Below the pieces are notes generated by a model that saw only the letters and a program-made list of their open reading frames with translations, ran no database searches and was not told the origin of the DNA. The position numbers were made by a program, and so were the translations under genes. This document shows, in pieces, positions 22,629 through 34,873 of a stretch of DNA of 64,000 bases. Every line of letters begins with the position of its first letter. Positions within the stretch are counted from its first letter, which is position 1. Origin of the DNA: Galerina marginata (Eukaryota > Basidiomycota > Agaricomycetes > Agaricales > Galerinaceae); the NCBI GenBank assembly GCA_023014335.1, contig JAECYW010000009.1, positions 2,356,001 through 2,420,000 on the forward strand, written 5' to 3'.

Positions 22629-23206
22629 TTATGGTTATATATGTTCGTCTATGTAGTTGCCAACCACTATCGATTGCTCATTTTGAATTTCAGTGTCCAA
22701 CTTTGGTTCCATTGACCTGCGCCACTGAAGCACTTTCGGGAGTAAATGACTTTCTCAATGCATTATTTCCAGCATATGTCTATAATGGCTGATACTTTGT
22801 CCGAACCCAATTGTGGATTTATACGAATTAAAATACCATGCAGTTACAGAATAAACAACCTTGGTTGAACATAAGGACAAAAGTGAAAAGAGTCCAAGTT
22901 CCAGTATATGAACCAAGACGGTATATTCGAAATATACAATGTGAACAAATTGTCCTATCCGAGATCGTGTGTTGGAACGCCGGATAACAAAGTTTGACGG
23001 TAGCAACCAGTACATAGCGTTCGTCTCGGAACAACGAACCCGGACATCGGCCCTTGTGCCCTCGGAATAGTTGGGACTAGCGTCTGCCAAATTGCAAAAC
23101 TCCCAAATGAACATCGTCAAACCATCTTCATGGGATGAGCATTCAATCCTGTTAAGCCTGGATTAAGAACAACGACAAGATACTTGTGTGCAAACGACAG
23201 AAGGCA
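22629..23206. other. Intergenic between convergent genes
   Basis: Lies between the 3' ends of beta-lactamase copy 2 and the next minus-strand gene. Nothing recognised. Confidence 0.4.
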
Positions 23207-24648
23207 TCATTTCCGCATGGCATCGTCACCAGGCAGAAGTAAGTCACGATAGCTCACAGAGGTCTTTGCCCTCTTGCTTCGTCTAACTGGTTGTTCCTCC
23301 TCAGCCGGCGGATTGGGTGGTGATTCATGGGCGGAAGCACTCGCTACCGCGACCTCAGTTGTCTTCGACATTTTGCCTCTTGCCTTCGACTTTCGATTTT
23401 CTCTATCTTTAGGCGTCCACCTCGTTCTTGCTCTATAGTCAGATTCTGTGAAATGTGTGTGGTTCAATTCACATGAAAATTGGGCTTGTAAAAATCTTAC
23501 CCTCTTTCTTGGCCCTCCTACTTTGTTTTTGCTTCGGTAGTGGTGGAAGCGGCGACGGGCTTTGATTAGGTGGTAGAGAAACTTGGGTGAAATAATTCTC
23601 GTTCTCGTCCTCAAAGAGCTTTTCAAACTCTTTTGCGGCGGCTTCTTTTCCTCTCATCCTCTCAACGGCTGCGGGTTGTGATGAGGAGACATATTTCACA
23701 ACTAAACCAAAAGCAGACGTACCACGAAAACTAGTCGCCTTCTGGCCCTCAAGGGGAAGTATCGATGGTCCATATATTGCTTCCATTCTTTTAATGACTT
23801 TTTCCACTACCCTACGAACATATAGATCACTGTGTAAGTAGGAATGAGGGTGGGCTACGTACTTCGAATTTGCGAACTCGGGATTGCCACAGGAAACAAC
23901 GACGTCAATGACGGCACGCCAGTTCAAGGGCTCGATACGATTCTGCATACTTGCCGGACGGGCGGGTGTATGAGAGGCAAGGACGGCAAAGATGGTGGAA
24001 AGGTAGTTTGCGATTGTGGAGGTCAGATAAGGGACGTAGTACGGAGGATCCGGGTCGTCCGAGTCAAGTTCTATGTCTCTGACGGGTATATCCCGTTCTT
24101 CTTCGTCTTCTGTGTCGTCTTCGTCGTCGGTGTCGTCCAGACCATGAGTGGGAACCAGAAAGGCAAGAGGCGGACGAGACTTCATTATTTGAGCAGCGAT
24201 TACCGCGACTTCGTCTTCGAGAGTCCATTCAGGAACTAGCACATCGTTCAAGGGAAGTGGCCAACGAGTCCAATGGTCGCGTCGTCGTTGCTTTGGAGCC
24301 AAGTTGGGTCGATCAGCCGGTTCCTTTCCCCTTGCCTTATCGCTCTTGGTACTGGGTTGTGCGTTGATTGGGTGGTTCGAGTGACTAGGACCAGCAACAG
24401 GCAAGTCTGTTCTCTAGTTAGCGATGGCAGGAGAGCTGTCGCTAGTTATGCTGACTGGCATCACCTTCACCCTCATCCTCATACTCGTCCTGGTCATGGT
24501 TCAGCTCCTTATCCTGCAAAACAAAAGGAGAGGGCTTCGTAAGCTGTTTCGTTATATCCATAGCGTCCCTGACACGTAAAGCGCGTAAAAGCGAGGCATA
24601 TTCAGAGAGTTCACGGTGCAGAGCTGCTGGAACCCCGCGTTTTGCCAT
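23207..24648 (-). CDS. Nuclear-looking protein, possibly Rrn9-like RNA polymerase I factor
   Basis: Four exons (24648-24465, 24406-23863, 23811-23501, 23445-23207) give 425 residues with closing phases. The N terminus (MAKRGVPAALHRELSEYASL) and the block HWTRWPLPLNDVLVPEWTLE followed by DEVAVIAAQ recall the RRN9 domain of the yeast upstream activating factor for rRNA transcription. I make that link from memory of the W-x-R/x-WPL pattern only. The middle is acidic (DDTDDEDDTEDEEE); then comes a region with NWRAVIDVVVSCGNPEFANS and KVIKRMEAIYG. The C terminus is strongly basic with RRAKKEG and RRSKRAKTS, plausible nuclear signals. A chromatin or transcription role is likely; the exact identity is not established. 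Confidence 0.6.
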
Positions 24649-25563
24649 GGAAGTTGTAAAGAAGTTGGAAGTTCCAATTTGGGACGCGATGGCAGAAGCA
24701 GCGATGCCGACGACTGCGGGAACAGCTTACGTTAAAACTGTACAGTACCCCAAGTTAACACACAAATCCAGTTCCCAGCGTCTTCAAGCTCCTCCACCAT
24801 CATAAACAGTGTGTATTTATTCTCAGATCTTTATACTTCCGTTGCTTACTTTATTATCTTCAGAAAATGAGAGAGAAGTGGAAGAAGAAAAGATCCCGCA
24901 GGCTCAGACGTAAACGCAGAAAGATGAGAGCCCGCTCCAGTAAGTCGTTGTTCGAAGTCGCACGACACTGAGACTAATTTCGTCTCGCAGAGTAATCGCG
25001 ATCTCGAGTGTAATCGCGCAACACATTCTTCCAATTGTTGGCTTTTCACTACGCCAAGGTAACTGGTCATCGAAAGGTCGCTTCGTTGGCTGGTTTCTTC
25101 TTGGCCAGCTTTTGGAGCGTGTCGTCTCGTGTATATACATGGATGCACCTTGGTCGAGGGGCATGCGACCCCAGCTTTTGGTACAGTCTGGCTGGGGTTG
25201 TTATCGAGTCGTTTGTCAACAAAGTCTCAAAATGAAACTATTCGCTTTGCCGACCTTCTGTGGGACATCACTGAGACACACCCCTACAATTGATGTCAAG
25301 GTATATTACCAAGGCAAACTGATTGGAACCCGCGAACAAGAACAGAATGCGTCCAATATTGTTCTAGCAAGTGGTGACCTAGTCGCAGGAAAACCAGTCG
25401 TTTATGTAAATTAGACTGACGTTTGTGATTTACAATGTAGCAAAGGATTGCGCGCTGTGCGCGACAAGGAAGGAAGGCCTGCAGTGAGATGCATAAATGA
25501 GACATTGAACGACACACCGCAACTGAATTCCGTTGGGTTGGGTTGGGAGACTCGCTACAAACC
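24649..25563. other. Intergenic
   Basis: No supported gene. A 60-codon plus-strand frame starting near 25231 (MKLFALPTFCG) has no recognisable family and no clear splice partners. Confidence 0.4.
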
Positions 25564-26458
25564 TCATTCATCCAACAACTTCCAATCATCAGGCTTTACC
25601 ACATTCTCCATTGCTTCCATTAGTTTCGCATTTTCATGAAACCTATTCCTATATCGCCGCACGAAATCCAGCAACTCTTCTTTAGTTTTTCCCTGGTAAA
25701 GTTCGAACTCTATGGTCATCTTGTTTTCTTCTAGCCAGTAAATGATGAAGTCGAGGTCTGCTTGGTCGGACTTGTTCTTGAGGACAGTTTTCGGTCGCTC
25801 GGACTCATAATTGTGCGACCAACGTTTCATTTTAGTTAAGATGAGAATAGCTGGGTGGAGAACTGGTAGATCTAGAGGTATACAACATTGGTGAGATAAA
25901 TTTCCTTCAATTACCAGGTTTATAAGAAACTTACCTTTGCCAAACTCTTGCTCGATGGGATAAATGGGTCCAGCGATAGCTGGTAGACCCAATGTCCCGG
26001 CTTTCAGAGTTTCGATTAATACGTTGTCTCTGCTGGCGCGAACTAGTGCGTCGTCTTGCAAATCTCTAATAAGCTCCTTAGAGGCAGCGGCGGTGGGTTA
26101 GGCTGGGATGTATCTGGCAGAAGAAACAACGTCACTTTGACAAAGAACAGCTTAAAACCGGCCAGGGCAAACTGTTTATTATGCTTTGAAAGCTTATCGC
26201 GGATTTCCTTAATGTCAAAATTCTTGGCCTCAACCAAAACATCTATATCGTAAAACGGGTACAGTTCAGAGAGAGGTTGACAACTTGTGGGTAGAAAAAC
26301 GGCCTTATCTCAGTTGGTCGGACGCTTCCCAGTAGAGCCCAGGCAAATCCTCCTATATAGGCATGTTTGCAACCCAATTCCTCCAGGTATTGTGAAAGCA
26401 AGGAGGCCGCGAGCAATTGGTCTTTGCTGGACGTTGTGATTGAGATAAGAGTGGTCAT
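25564..26458 (-). CDS. Nucleotidyltransferase-fold protein (needs an AT-AC intron)
   Basis: Small protein with the Pol-beta/MNT nucleotidyltransferase pattern: GGFAWALLGSVRPTE followed by DIDVLVE, the G-S and DxD metal-binding residues. Exons 26458-26309, 26249-26136, 26076-25935 and 25871-25564 give 237 residues. The first junction is unusual: joining PTE to DIDVLV in frame requires an intron beginning ATAAGG and ending TTTTAC (26308-26250, 59 nt). No GT-AG or GC-AG choice keeps both the frame and the motif. The C-terminal half, including HPAILILTKMKRWSHNY and LDFIIYWLEE, resembles nucleotidyltransferase-domain proteins common in mushrooms. Substrate and role are unknown. It shares a 144-bp divergent promoter with the gene at 26603. 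Confidence 0.72.
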
Positions 26459-26602
26459 ACGCGCATGTGGCTGTGCTGCAGAACAAACCGGTCCGGGTTA
26501 CATAACAAGCCGGAATAAGGTCGCTCCCATTGTGACTCCGACGGAAACGTTCGTCAGTATAATAAACTCCTCCTTCTCCTCCTCCTCCGACTTCAAACTA
26601 CC

Positions 26603-27478
26603 ATGTTGACCCTACCATCTAGCCCGGATTTCTCTCACATACCCCCTCAAAAATTCATCCAGGATGCTAAGAAAGAAAAGCACATCCTTGACTACCAACC
26701 CGCCGAAGTGGTCGATATCGCAATCCAGGCGCTGCAAAATGTCAACGTTAAGCTCATTGAGTGGCGCGCCCTGCTGTATCGACGGATGAACGTCCCTGTT
26801 CGTGTTACTGTGAGCATTTATCTTCACTTATTGCCAGTGATAGAATAATCATCCGTCGGTCACTCTTCCTAGAATTATTCATACGTCGTTCCAGATGACG
26901 ATCTGGAAGGTGCTTCAAGCATCCTCGCCAGACTAGGCTTGCCCCTTTCCCCGCCATCTAAGGTCATTCTCAAAGCCACTGGCGATTTTGCTGCGGAGGG
27001 CCGTTACCACAGGATCACCCAAACGACCCTATCATCTGGCGTTCAGCATCTTGTCCTTTACCCGTTATCATTTTCCACCCTTTCCTTCTCGGAGGTCACG
27101 CTAGAGGCTCCTTTCCACATCCAACCATCAGTTCGATGTACCAAAATTTATGTTCCTCCCCCACCAGTTCTCTACGCATCGATCATACGTATGATGCTAC
27201 GATACCCTCGGTATTGTTCCACTCGCACCGGACTCCAGTCGGATCTCTCGGAACTTGTCGGTTACCACCTGCTGAGTCTCCAGGATGGTTATGTAGACTC
27301 AGAAGATGACGAACTCTGGGAGGACTTGCATATCGCACAACGTATTTCCGAAGCCGTTTTCGAAGTCCTTCATTGGGACCAAGAATGGCGGGAAGGGGAA
27401 GAGTGGTTTGGAGATGCTTTGGCGGCTGTCGTACGGGGGACTGTTGATACAGACGATTTCCCAGATAGTTCTTCCTGA
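26603..27478 (+). CDS. Hypothetical protein, basidiomycete type
   Basis: Two exons (26603-26809 and 26873-27478) give 270 residues. I do not recognise a domain. The N terminus (MLTLPSSPDFSHIPPQKF) leads to a helical stretch EVVDIAIQALQNVNVKLIEW. The second exon has a hydrophobic beta-rich segment (HLVLYPLSFSTLSFSEVTLE) and an acidic C terminus. There is no signal peptide or membrane helix. It is divergent from the nucleotidyltransferase gene with only 144 bp between starts, so the two may share regulation. Open frame, good splice signals and even codon use support a real gene. Confidence 0.62.
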
Positions 27479-28238
27479 TTTTATCTTGTGAGCCACTCCT
27501 CAATGCTCTCACTCACCTTTACTCACGATAAAATGTGTATCAGATAAAATCACAATATGCTCAAAAAAATTTGTCGTCACTTGTCGACGTTACTGGCTTC
27601 TGACCGATTCAATCTCGAGAGAAGACCGCGTTGATATTGGCGTGATCTTTGTGAGGCTGTTCCTCTTCGGAGGCATTCTCAGCGGGAGATATCTGCTGAC
27701 CAATGCAAAGATATTGAAAAGTAGTCCAGGTCGATATCGATCTCGATTAACACGCCTTAAACCTTTGAGATATTCGATGAAACATGCGGAGTTCGATGCT
27801 GTTCGATGAAACTATCGAAACTCCATCCCACATCGGGGTTTTGGGACTGGAATTTTCATTTCCAGCCAGAAAGTGGCGGAGGATTTTATTTCCAGACAAA
27901 GAAAGTGCGCTGGAAATAAATTCCAGCTCCAAAACTCCGATGTGTCCATTGACATGTCATCGCCTATTCATAGAAGAGAGAATTCCAAGTTCCCTATTGA
28001 TTGGACCTGGCTCCACTCTTCTCTATTTTCGCCCGTACTGAGAGGCTGTCCCCAGTAGTTTGGGTCGTATTCGCGCCATCGACAACTGCTACTGTGTGGC
28101 CTTACGCATTGGTGGCTCAGCGCTCAATAGTCACCGTTAACATTAATGCCGTTTCCTAGTCGTACCCAAATTAATGAAACCTAAGACTGAATAATACATA
28201 ATTCCTTGGCTGTTAATTTGCATAACAACATTCATACT
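27479..28238. other. Intergenic with a hairpin-forming element
   Basis: Between the convergent ends of the hypothetical gene and GGPP synthase. Apart from the inverted repeat annotated at 27788-27944, nothing was recognised. Confidence 0.4.
27788..27944. repeat. Nested inverted repeats, MITE-like or long hairpin
   Basis: A 38-nt arm at 27829-27866 (starting CACATCGG, ending TTTCCAGC) is matched by its reverse complement at 27909-27944, with three or so mismatches and a 2-nt indel. The loop is about 42 nt. Each arm also contains a smaller palindrome built on CTGGAA and TTCCAG. Just upstream, GGAGTTCGAT (27788-27797) pairs with ATCGAAACTCC (27814-27824). No clear target-site duplication is seen, so a decayed MITE or a transcribed hairpin are both possible. 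Confidence 0.7.
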
Positions 28239-29649
<1,411 letters not shown>

Positions 29650-30152
29650 AGCGAAAGTACGAAGAGAAGGAGTGGAAGTAGACGTAAGCCTTAATTGACA
29701 TTCTTGAAGGCATCCATGTAGCTTTGTATTTGAGTTGTGCGCAGGTCGCCGTTGACTCCGTCATTTCAGCCGGCCCGGTGGTTCTCCGGGCGGGTTCCTC
29801 AGTCTTCGAACCCTACCATCTTTTTCAAAGGTCTTTATTTTTGCCTTCTCTAATTATTTCGTTCAACTAATTCGTTTCCCCGAACGTTTTATGTACAAAT
29901 CACATCCACCGCACGGCAATTCTTGCCTGTTCGCAAGTCACTTCCCCCTTTTCTCCATCGTCTTCCTTATTCAGAGACCTAAGTTAGTCTCGTTCGGAGA
30001 CCTGCGATGTACAAAGGGCAGGAGGGAGTCCGTAAGTCCACCGTTGTGTGTGTGTTGGGGGGCGGGGGGACGGGGTGGATCCTGCACAGTGGAAGGATAT
30101 AATAAGTTCATGAGTGAAGTCCAAAAACATTAGCTAGGGACGGCGGTTGAAG
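29650..30152. other. Intergenic
   Basis: GGPP synthase promoter side and 3' flank of the caspase-fold gene. Contains a G-rich run near 30056-30075. Nothing else recognised. Confidence 0.35.
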
Positions 30153-32356
30153 TCATCGTGCGACCTGAATTACTGTGACAGTTTGGACCCCCCATGTTTC
30201 GGCTTCAGGAGATTCTGCAGGGCCTAATCTTGCACTACGTACGGAGCCACTGGCAAATGGTGTTCGCTCTTGCAGGATGTTTTCAAAATATGCCGGTCGT
30301 GTGGATAGAAAGAGCCTGAAGAAACCAAGGTCTCGCTCCTCTCCTTTGGGGAGCAGGAACTGCCACGGAACAGCTCCGCCGTCGCCGTATCCTATGGCTA
30401 ACTTTGAATTTGGTGGCAGAGCTGCGTCGACCTTGGTTGTAAGACTACCTGCACCTCCACCAAATGGCGGAAGGTACCAGTCAACTATTTCACAAATGGT
30501 TAGACAGATCTCTTTAGTTTCAGCCTCCTGGAAAACTTACTGATTGTTAAATCGGTGGGGTCAAAGTAAAAAAGATATGGGTATAGTGTCAGCTTGCTGT
30601 TGTTGCAGATAGTCATCCCCAACTGAGCATTTTCGTCCACCACGATCGTAGCTGGCTCTTCTGCGATCAGATTTTTACCAAACGGCTTGAATACAACATC
30701 GAACTCGTCATTCAATTCCTCCTTGAGCTCTTTAAGCTCCATCCAAACGGCCTGGAATGTATATGGTGCCGTACGCGTGAGGTGGTAGTAGAAGTGGAGG
30801 GAGCCTTTTACAACTGCACGAATAGTATCAACGTCATCGACATCCACCGTATGGCGTAAACGGGACCCGATGATATGCGTTACGAGGCGGTTGTGTCGAT
30901 CGAAACAAACTTTACCATCTATAACAGTAATTTCGAGATCGCAGGCCTGGACATTGTCGACAATAGTCGCTGAAAGCTCTGTCCGTGTGTCTTGGGGAAA
31001 TATTGATTCTAGCCATGGCCGATCCGCGCTATAAAGGGATATACTTTTGACATTAGCGCGTTGAACGAGTTTGCAGTAGAAGAGCCACGGTAGTCGGATT
31101 TTGCCGCTGGTGGGAGCGACATCAAGTCTGGAAGAAAAAGTATCGACCGATGTTACAACCAGATGACCAAGGCAAGGATTCCGCAGTATTGGAGTGTCCA
31201 TTAAATTGGTGCGGTGGACGGCAAAGCGAGACCCGACAGTAATTCCCTGAGCAGACCCAGCTTCAAGAGTTATGGGACCATCTTTTACACGTTTTGTCAA
31301 GATAAAAGACGGGTCAGCACCAGAAACTCTGTTGTTGAATAGGCGCCAATATATTCCTTCGCCTTCGCAATGCGGAGTTTGCCTATCGAGGTCGTCATAA
31401 ACTTGAGTTGACATTTGACATGTGACGGGACTTACCTCTCAGGCATTCGAAGTCTGTGCATCAAAGAGACGTAACTGAGCGTGTGGAAGTCATCGCTGTC
31501 TAGAGCTTTCAAGAGGTGGGATGTGAAAAGGCCTCGCTTTGACTTTGGGTCTTCGAGAGCAAATTGATCCCTCCCACAGGCTGCTAGTAAAATATGAGAT
31601 GCGTGTGATTTTCTTGAAAGCCCTTCAGCCGAACGACCGTTCCTCGTTCCCCGGGACAATATGTTTTCGTCAAAGTTGCTATCGATTCTAGGAGGATTGA
31701 TTAGCCGCCGGATGACATATCCATCTTGGTCCTGGCTGCGGACCATCCCACCGGAGCTACAGCAATCGAGAATGACCGTCTTGAATGAAGAGAAGAAAAA
31801 AGTTATTTATGAATTCATAACGTGGGGCTCTGGAGTAGAAGTCGCTTACTATGTTATTCCCTTTGCAGTCCGAAATATGATTAAGCAAGAAAGATATTGT
31901 GCGATCTGGAATGCCTGGAATAGTTTTGTGGTCCTGGTCTCCGTTCCCGTTGCACTCGGTCACGGTCGAAGTCGGCATTCCAATGTCGCTGGGACATAGC
32001 ATCTCAATATTCCCCGTGGTTGTCACCCAGTCGTCCCATTCATCAGGTTTTTCGGTTTGTGCTCCATGACCAGCGAAGTAAAAGATCATTGCGGCCTCGT
32101 TTTTCTTGTACTTGTTGTTGTCTCGAAGCCAGTGAAATGACTTGATAATTTCCTCTCGGGTTGCTTGTTGATCTCGCAAACTACGAATGTTATCCCTGGG
32201 AACGTCCATGCGGCCCGTTAAGAATGCCTCGAAGGCATCGGCATCCCCAGCTGCCCCATTGAGGTTGTCGTAATCTGGTCCACTATACTCATTTATACCA
32301 ATAACAACGGCTAGGATGGGGGGCGGTCTTTCACTATCGTTATCGTTAGAAGACAT
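30153..32356 (-). CDS. Caspase-fold (peptidase C14/metacaspase-like) protein with long C-terminal domain
   Basis: Exons 32356-31850, 31779-31436, 31382-30541 and 30484-30153 give 674 residues. The N-terminal p20-like domain starts LAVVIGINEYSGPDYDNLNG and carries both catalytic residues: His97 in FYFAGHGAQ and Cys176 in TVILDCCSSGG. This is the caspase-domain type seen in many mushroom genomes, often in large families, distinct from the classical Pro/Gln-rich MCA1 metacaspase. After HILLAACGRDQFALED and SHLLKAL comes a C-terminal region of about 350 residues without a known catalytic motif, rich in beta-strand-like sequence (GSRFAVHRTNLMDTP, LGMTICNNSKLTLYPYLFYF). It may be regulatory or ligand-binding. 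No transmembrane segment is seen. Substrate and role are unknown. Confidence 0.88.
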
Positions 32357-33278
32357 GATCAGCTCAAGTGTTCACAGTGGTGTCTGTAAAAGGGAAATCG
32401 ATGTTACTCACAGTGGTGATGGGAAGAGTCGAGCCTTGTTAGATAGACTGAAGGCGCCACTGCAGGTGGTAAGATCAAAGGGGAAATTTTTTAGGGCAGA
32501 CGTTGGTTTGCGTTCGTAAGTATGCATTTTGACCAGATTTTGAGGGCGAGGGGGCCTCTTACCTATATATGAACTCAAGCAAGCAGATTTATGTACTGTC
32601 AGTTGACAAGTACGGATGTACGCGGAAATTTAAAATCGATGGACATGTAAAATATCCTTTTTCACACCGAGGAGTAAGGCCTGTGAGACCGTCCGAGTGT
32701 TTGAAGTCAACGTAACAGGATGCAGTGCATTCTACACATCTTTTCCTGAAATGACAACATGCTGTACCCAACGGTCTTAGTGTTCCAGCAAGGGGGTACT
32801 CGTGTAAAGCTGCGAAGGTTGCCCTTGCCGCAATATCTGCGATATCCTCGAGTTCGAGAATTGTACACTGCTGCTTGACTGCTCTTTCTGCTCCTCGTCC
32901 AGATCCGTCGATTTGGGTTGACCTGGCAGGCCTGCGACTTCCGCTTACTCTGGATCTCTGACCGGATCCCTTGACTTTGCCTCGTGCAGGCCCCAGCGGC
33001 CAAGTGCTTCGAAACGTGCTTGGGATGGGAAGGCATAGCCACGGGTCAATTTTCATTGAGGGGATTCGGTTCCATTGATGAAATTTGGTTCATCAAGAAA
33101 TGTAACTGTTGGTCCATCGACATTGGTCAGGTTCCTTTTTTCGTGATGCGGCCACTATATTGCTGTTTGTCATCAACAGGATATAAAATCTCAGAGAGAA
33201 AAATCCCATGACCAATAACCAAAGCATATAGCGTGTAACAAAAAAACAAGATGACTCGTCCTGCAAATGATGACATAT
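32357..33278. other. Intergenic
   Basis: No supported gene. A 155-codon minus-strand frame ending at 32589 has no recognisable family and runs into the region downstream of zuotin. It is left unannotated. Confidence 0.35.
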
Positions 33279-34873
33279 CTAAGCAGCTTCCCCCTCTGTA
33301 GCCCGCTGCTGTCTCCTGGCTTTCTTCGCGGCATTCGCAGCAGCAGCCTTCTGTTTCTTGGCTTCCGCACGAGCGAGCTGGAAGGGATTGTCAGATTCCA
33401 GCACACTAAAGCGGTGAAAGAAAGAGCTGTCACCTTTTCATCCTCCTCCTTTTGCTTGGCGTCGGCTTCTGCTTTCTTCTTTTCCTCCTCTTCTTGCTGC
33501 TTGGTTTTCTTTGCAGGTGCACCTGGAACGGTGCCTTTCTTCTTGGCCTCGCGAGCTTCCTTCTCTTGCTCTTTGATACGCTTGATGCGAGGATCCAGGC
33601 TATAGCAAAGTGAGAACAGAACGACGCTATGCTGAAGCAAGACTTTCGGACCTAAGAGTCATATCGACCAAGCCTCTCAATTTAGCAATGTCTTCCTTCT
33701 TTCTTCGTGCGCGCTCGGATTTGTTCTTCTTCTCGGTGTAACGCTTGTCGTCACGGCTAGAAAGACTACCATGAGCGTATGAAGAGATCCAGGTAAAGTA
33801 TTAGTTCATACCTGTCACTCCCCTCATTGACCTCCTTGTCGAGCCACTCGAAGCTTCTCCAGCTATCGAAGTTGTACCAGAAGTCGTAGAAGCTTTCGAC
33901 TTCCTGTTTCGTAGAGTAGACATGTCCAAGCCCAGGAACAGGTTGGACCTTGGAGAAACGCGAGTAGAGCTCGAAAACAGGTTCCAAAGTTTTGAAGAAG
34001 TCGAGGCCCTTGCTCTTGAATAAAATGTCAGGACAATCCCCAAGATCCTGAGAAGCAACAAACCTTGAATTCAGCTGCATTTGGCATATCTTCCTCGAGT
34101 TCCATGAAAACAGGGTCAACAGAGTCGAATTGGCGGCGCTTTTCGGGGTTGGTAAGAACCTCGTGGGCCTTTTGGATGCACTTGAAGAAGGCATCATCGT
34201 TCGTATTTTGATTCACGCCAGCAAGGTATAACGAGTTGGGCGCAGCGGGAGCGGTTGATGCTTTCTTATCGGGATGGTGCTTCAGTACTTTTTTACGGTC
34301 TAAAGTATTAGGTAGATATATCAGCCCGAGTATCACGTATAAACGAGTTGAATTGACGCACGGGCAATCTTAATCTGTGCTGCAGTCGCCTTATAACGGA
34401 GGTGCGAAAGACCAAGGACGGCATACTGATCTTGTTTCTAAAAAGACGGTTAGAATGAGACGTGAGCTGTACGCAGATGGAAAATACCTTCCACTCCTTT
34501 GGATCAAGGCTCAAGAGCTCTTCAGGTTCTTCTTCATCGCCGACTCCTAGATCATCTTCTGTGACCACATCTCCCCCATGGAGAGCCGCGAGGCGATCAC
34601 TTTCAGCGGCAAGGTGCTTGTCGAGAGACGAGAATGAATGAGAATGATGCAAAGACAGGCGAAGGTGATTAAGATACGCAGGTCCCACAGGGAGCAGCGT
34701 GCGGTGACCAGAAGGATGGGGAGCTACAAATCAAAAGCTCAGCGCGTGCTTAATGTAAGAGATTTTATAAATCAAAGCGCACCAGAGATGCGCGAGGTCG
34801 ATGGTGCGCTCGGAGATTTGTACGAAACAGGGACAGGAGGAGTTGCTATCGAAAGAACTTGAACAGTCGCCAT
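33279..34873 (-). CDS. ZUO1: Zuotin, ribosome-associated J-domain co-chaperone
   Basis: J-protein of the ribosome-associated complex; with Ssz1 it stimulates Ssb Hsp70 at the tunnel exit. Eight exons (34873-34783, 34723-34488, 34437-34362, 34299-34064, 34014-33812, 33756-33652, 33599-33434, 33377-33279) give 403 residues. The J domain runs from DQYAVLGLSHLRYKATAAQI to the HPD motif (143-145, in LKHHPDKK) and ends with RRQFDSVDP. The zuotin homology region has FFKTLEPVFELYSRFSKVQP and VESFYDFWYNFDSWRSFEW. The C terminus is highly charged (KKKGTVPGAPAKKTKQ and EEEEKKKAEADAKQKEEDEK), consistent with rRNA binding. The SANT domains of animal DNAJC2 are absent, as in other fungi. Confidence 0.93.

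Noticed and set aside
25231..25413. Short plus-strand frame MKLFALPTFCG...
   Set aside because: Sixty codons without a recognisable family, signal or splice partner.
32589..33056. 155-codon minus-strand frame
   Set aside because: Biased composition, no domain and no supporting neighbours.
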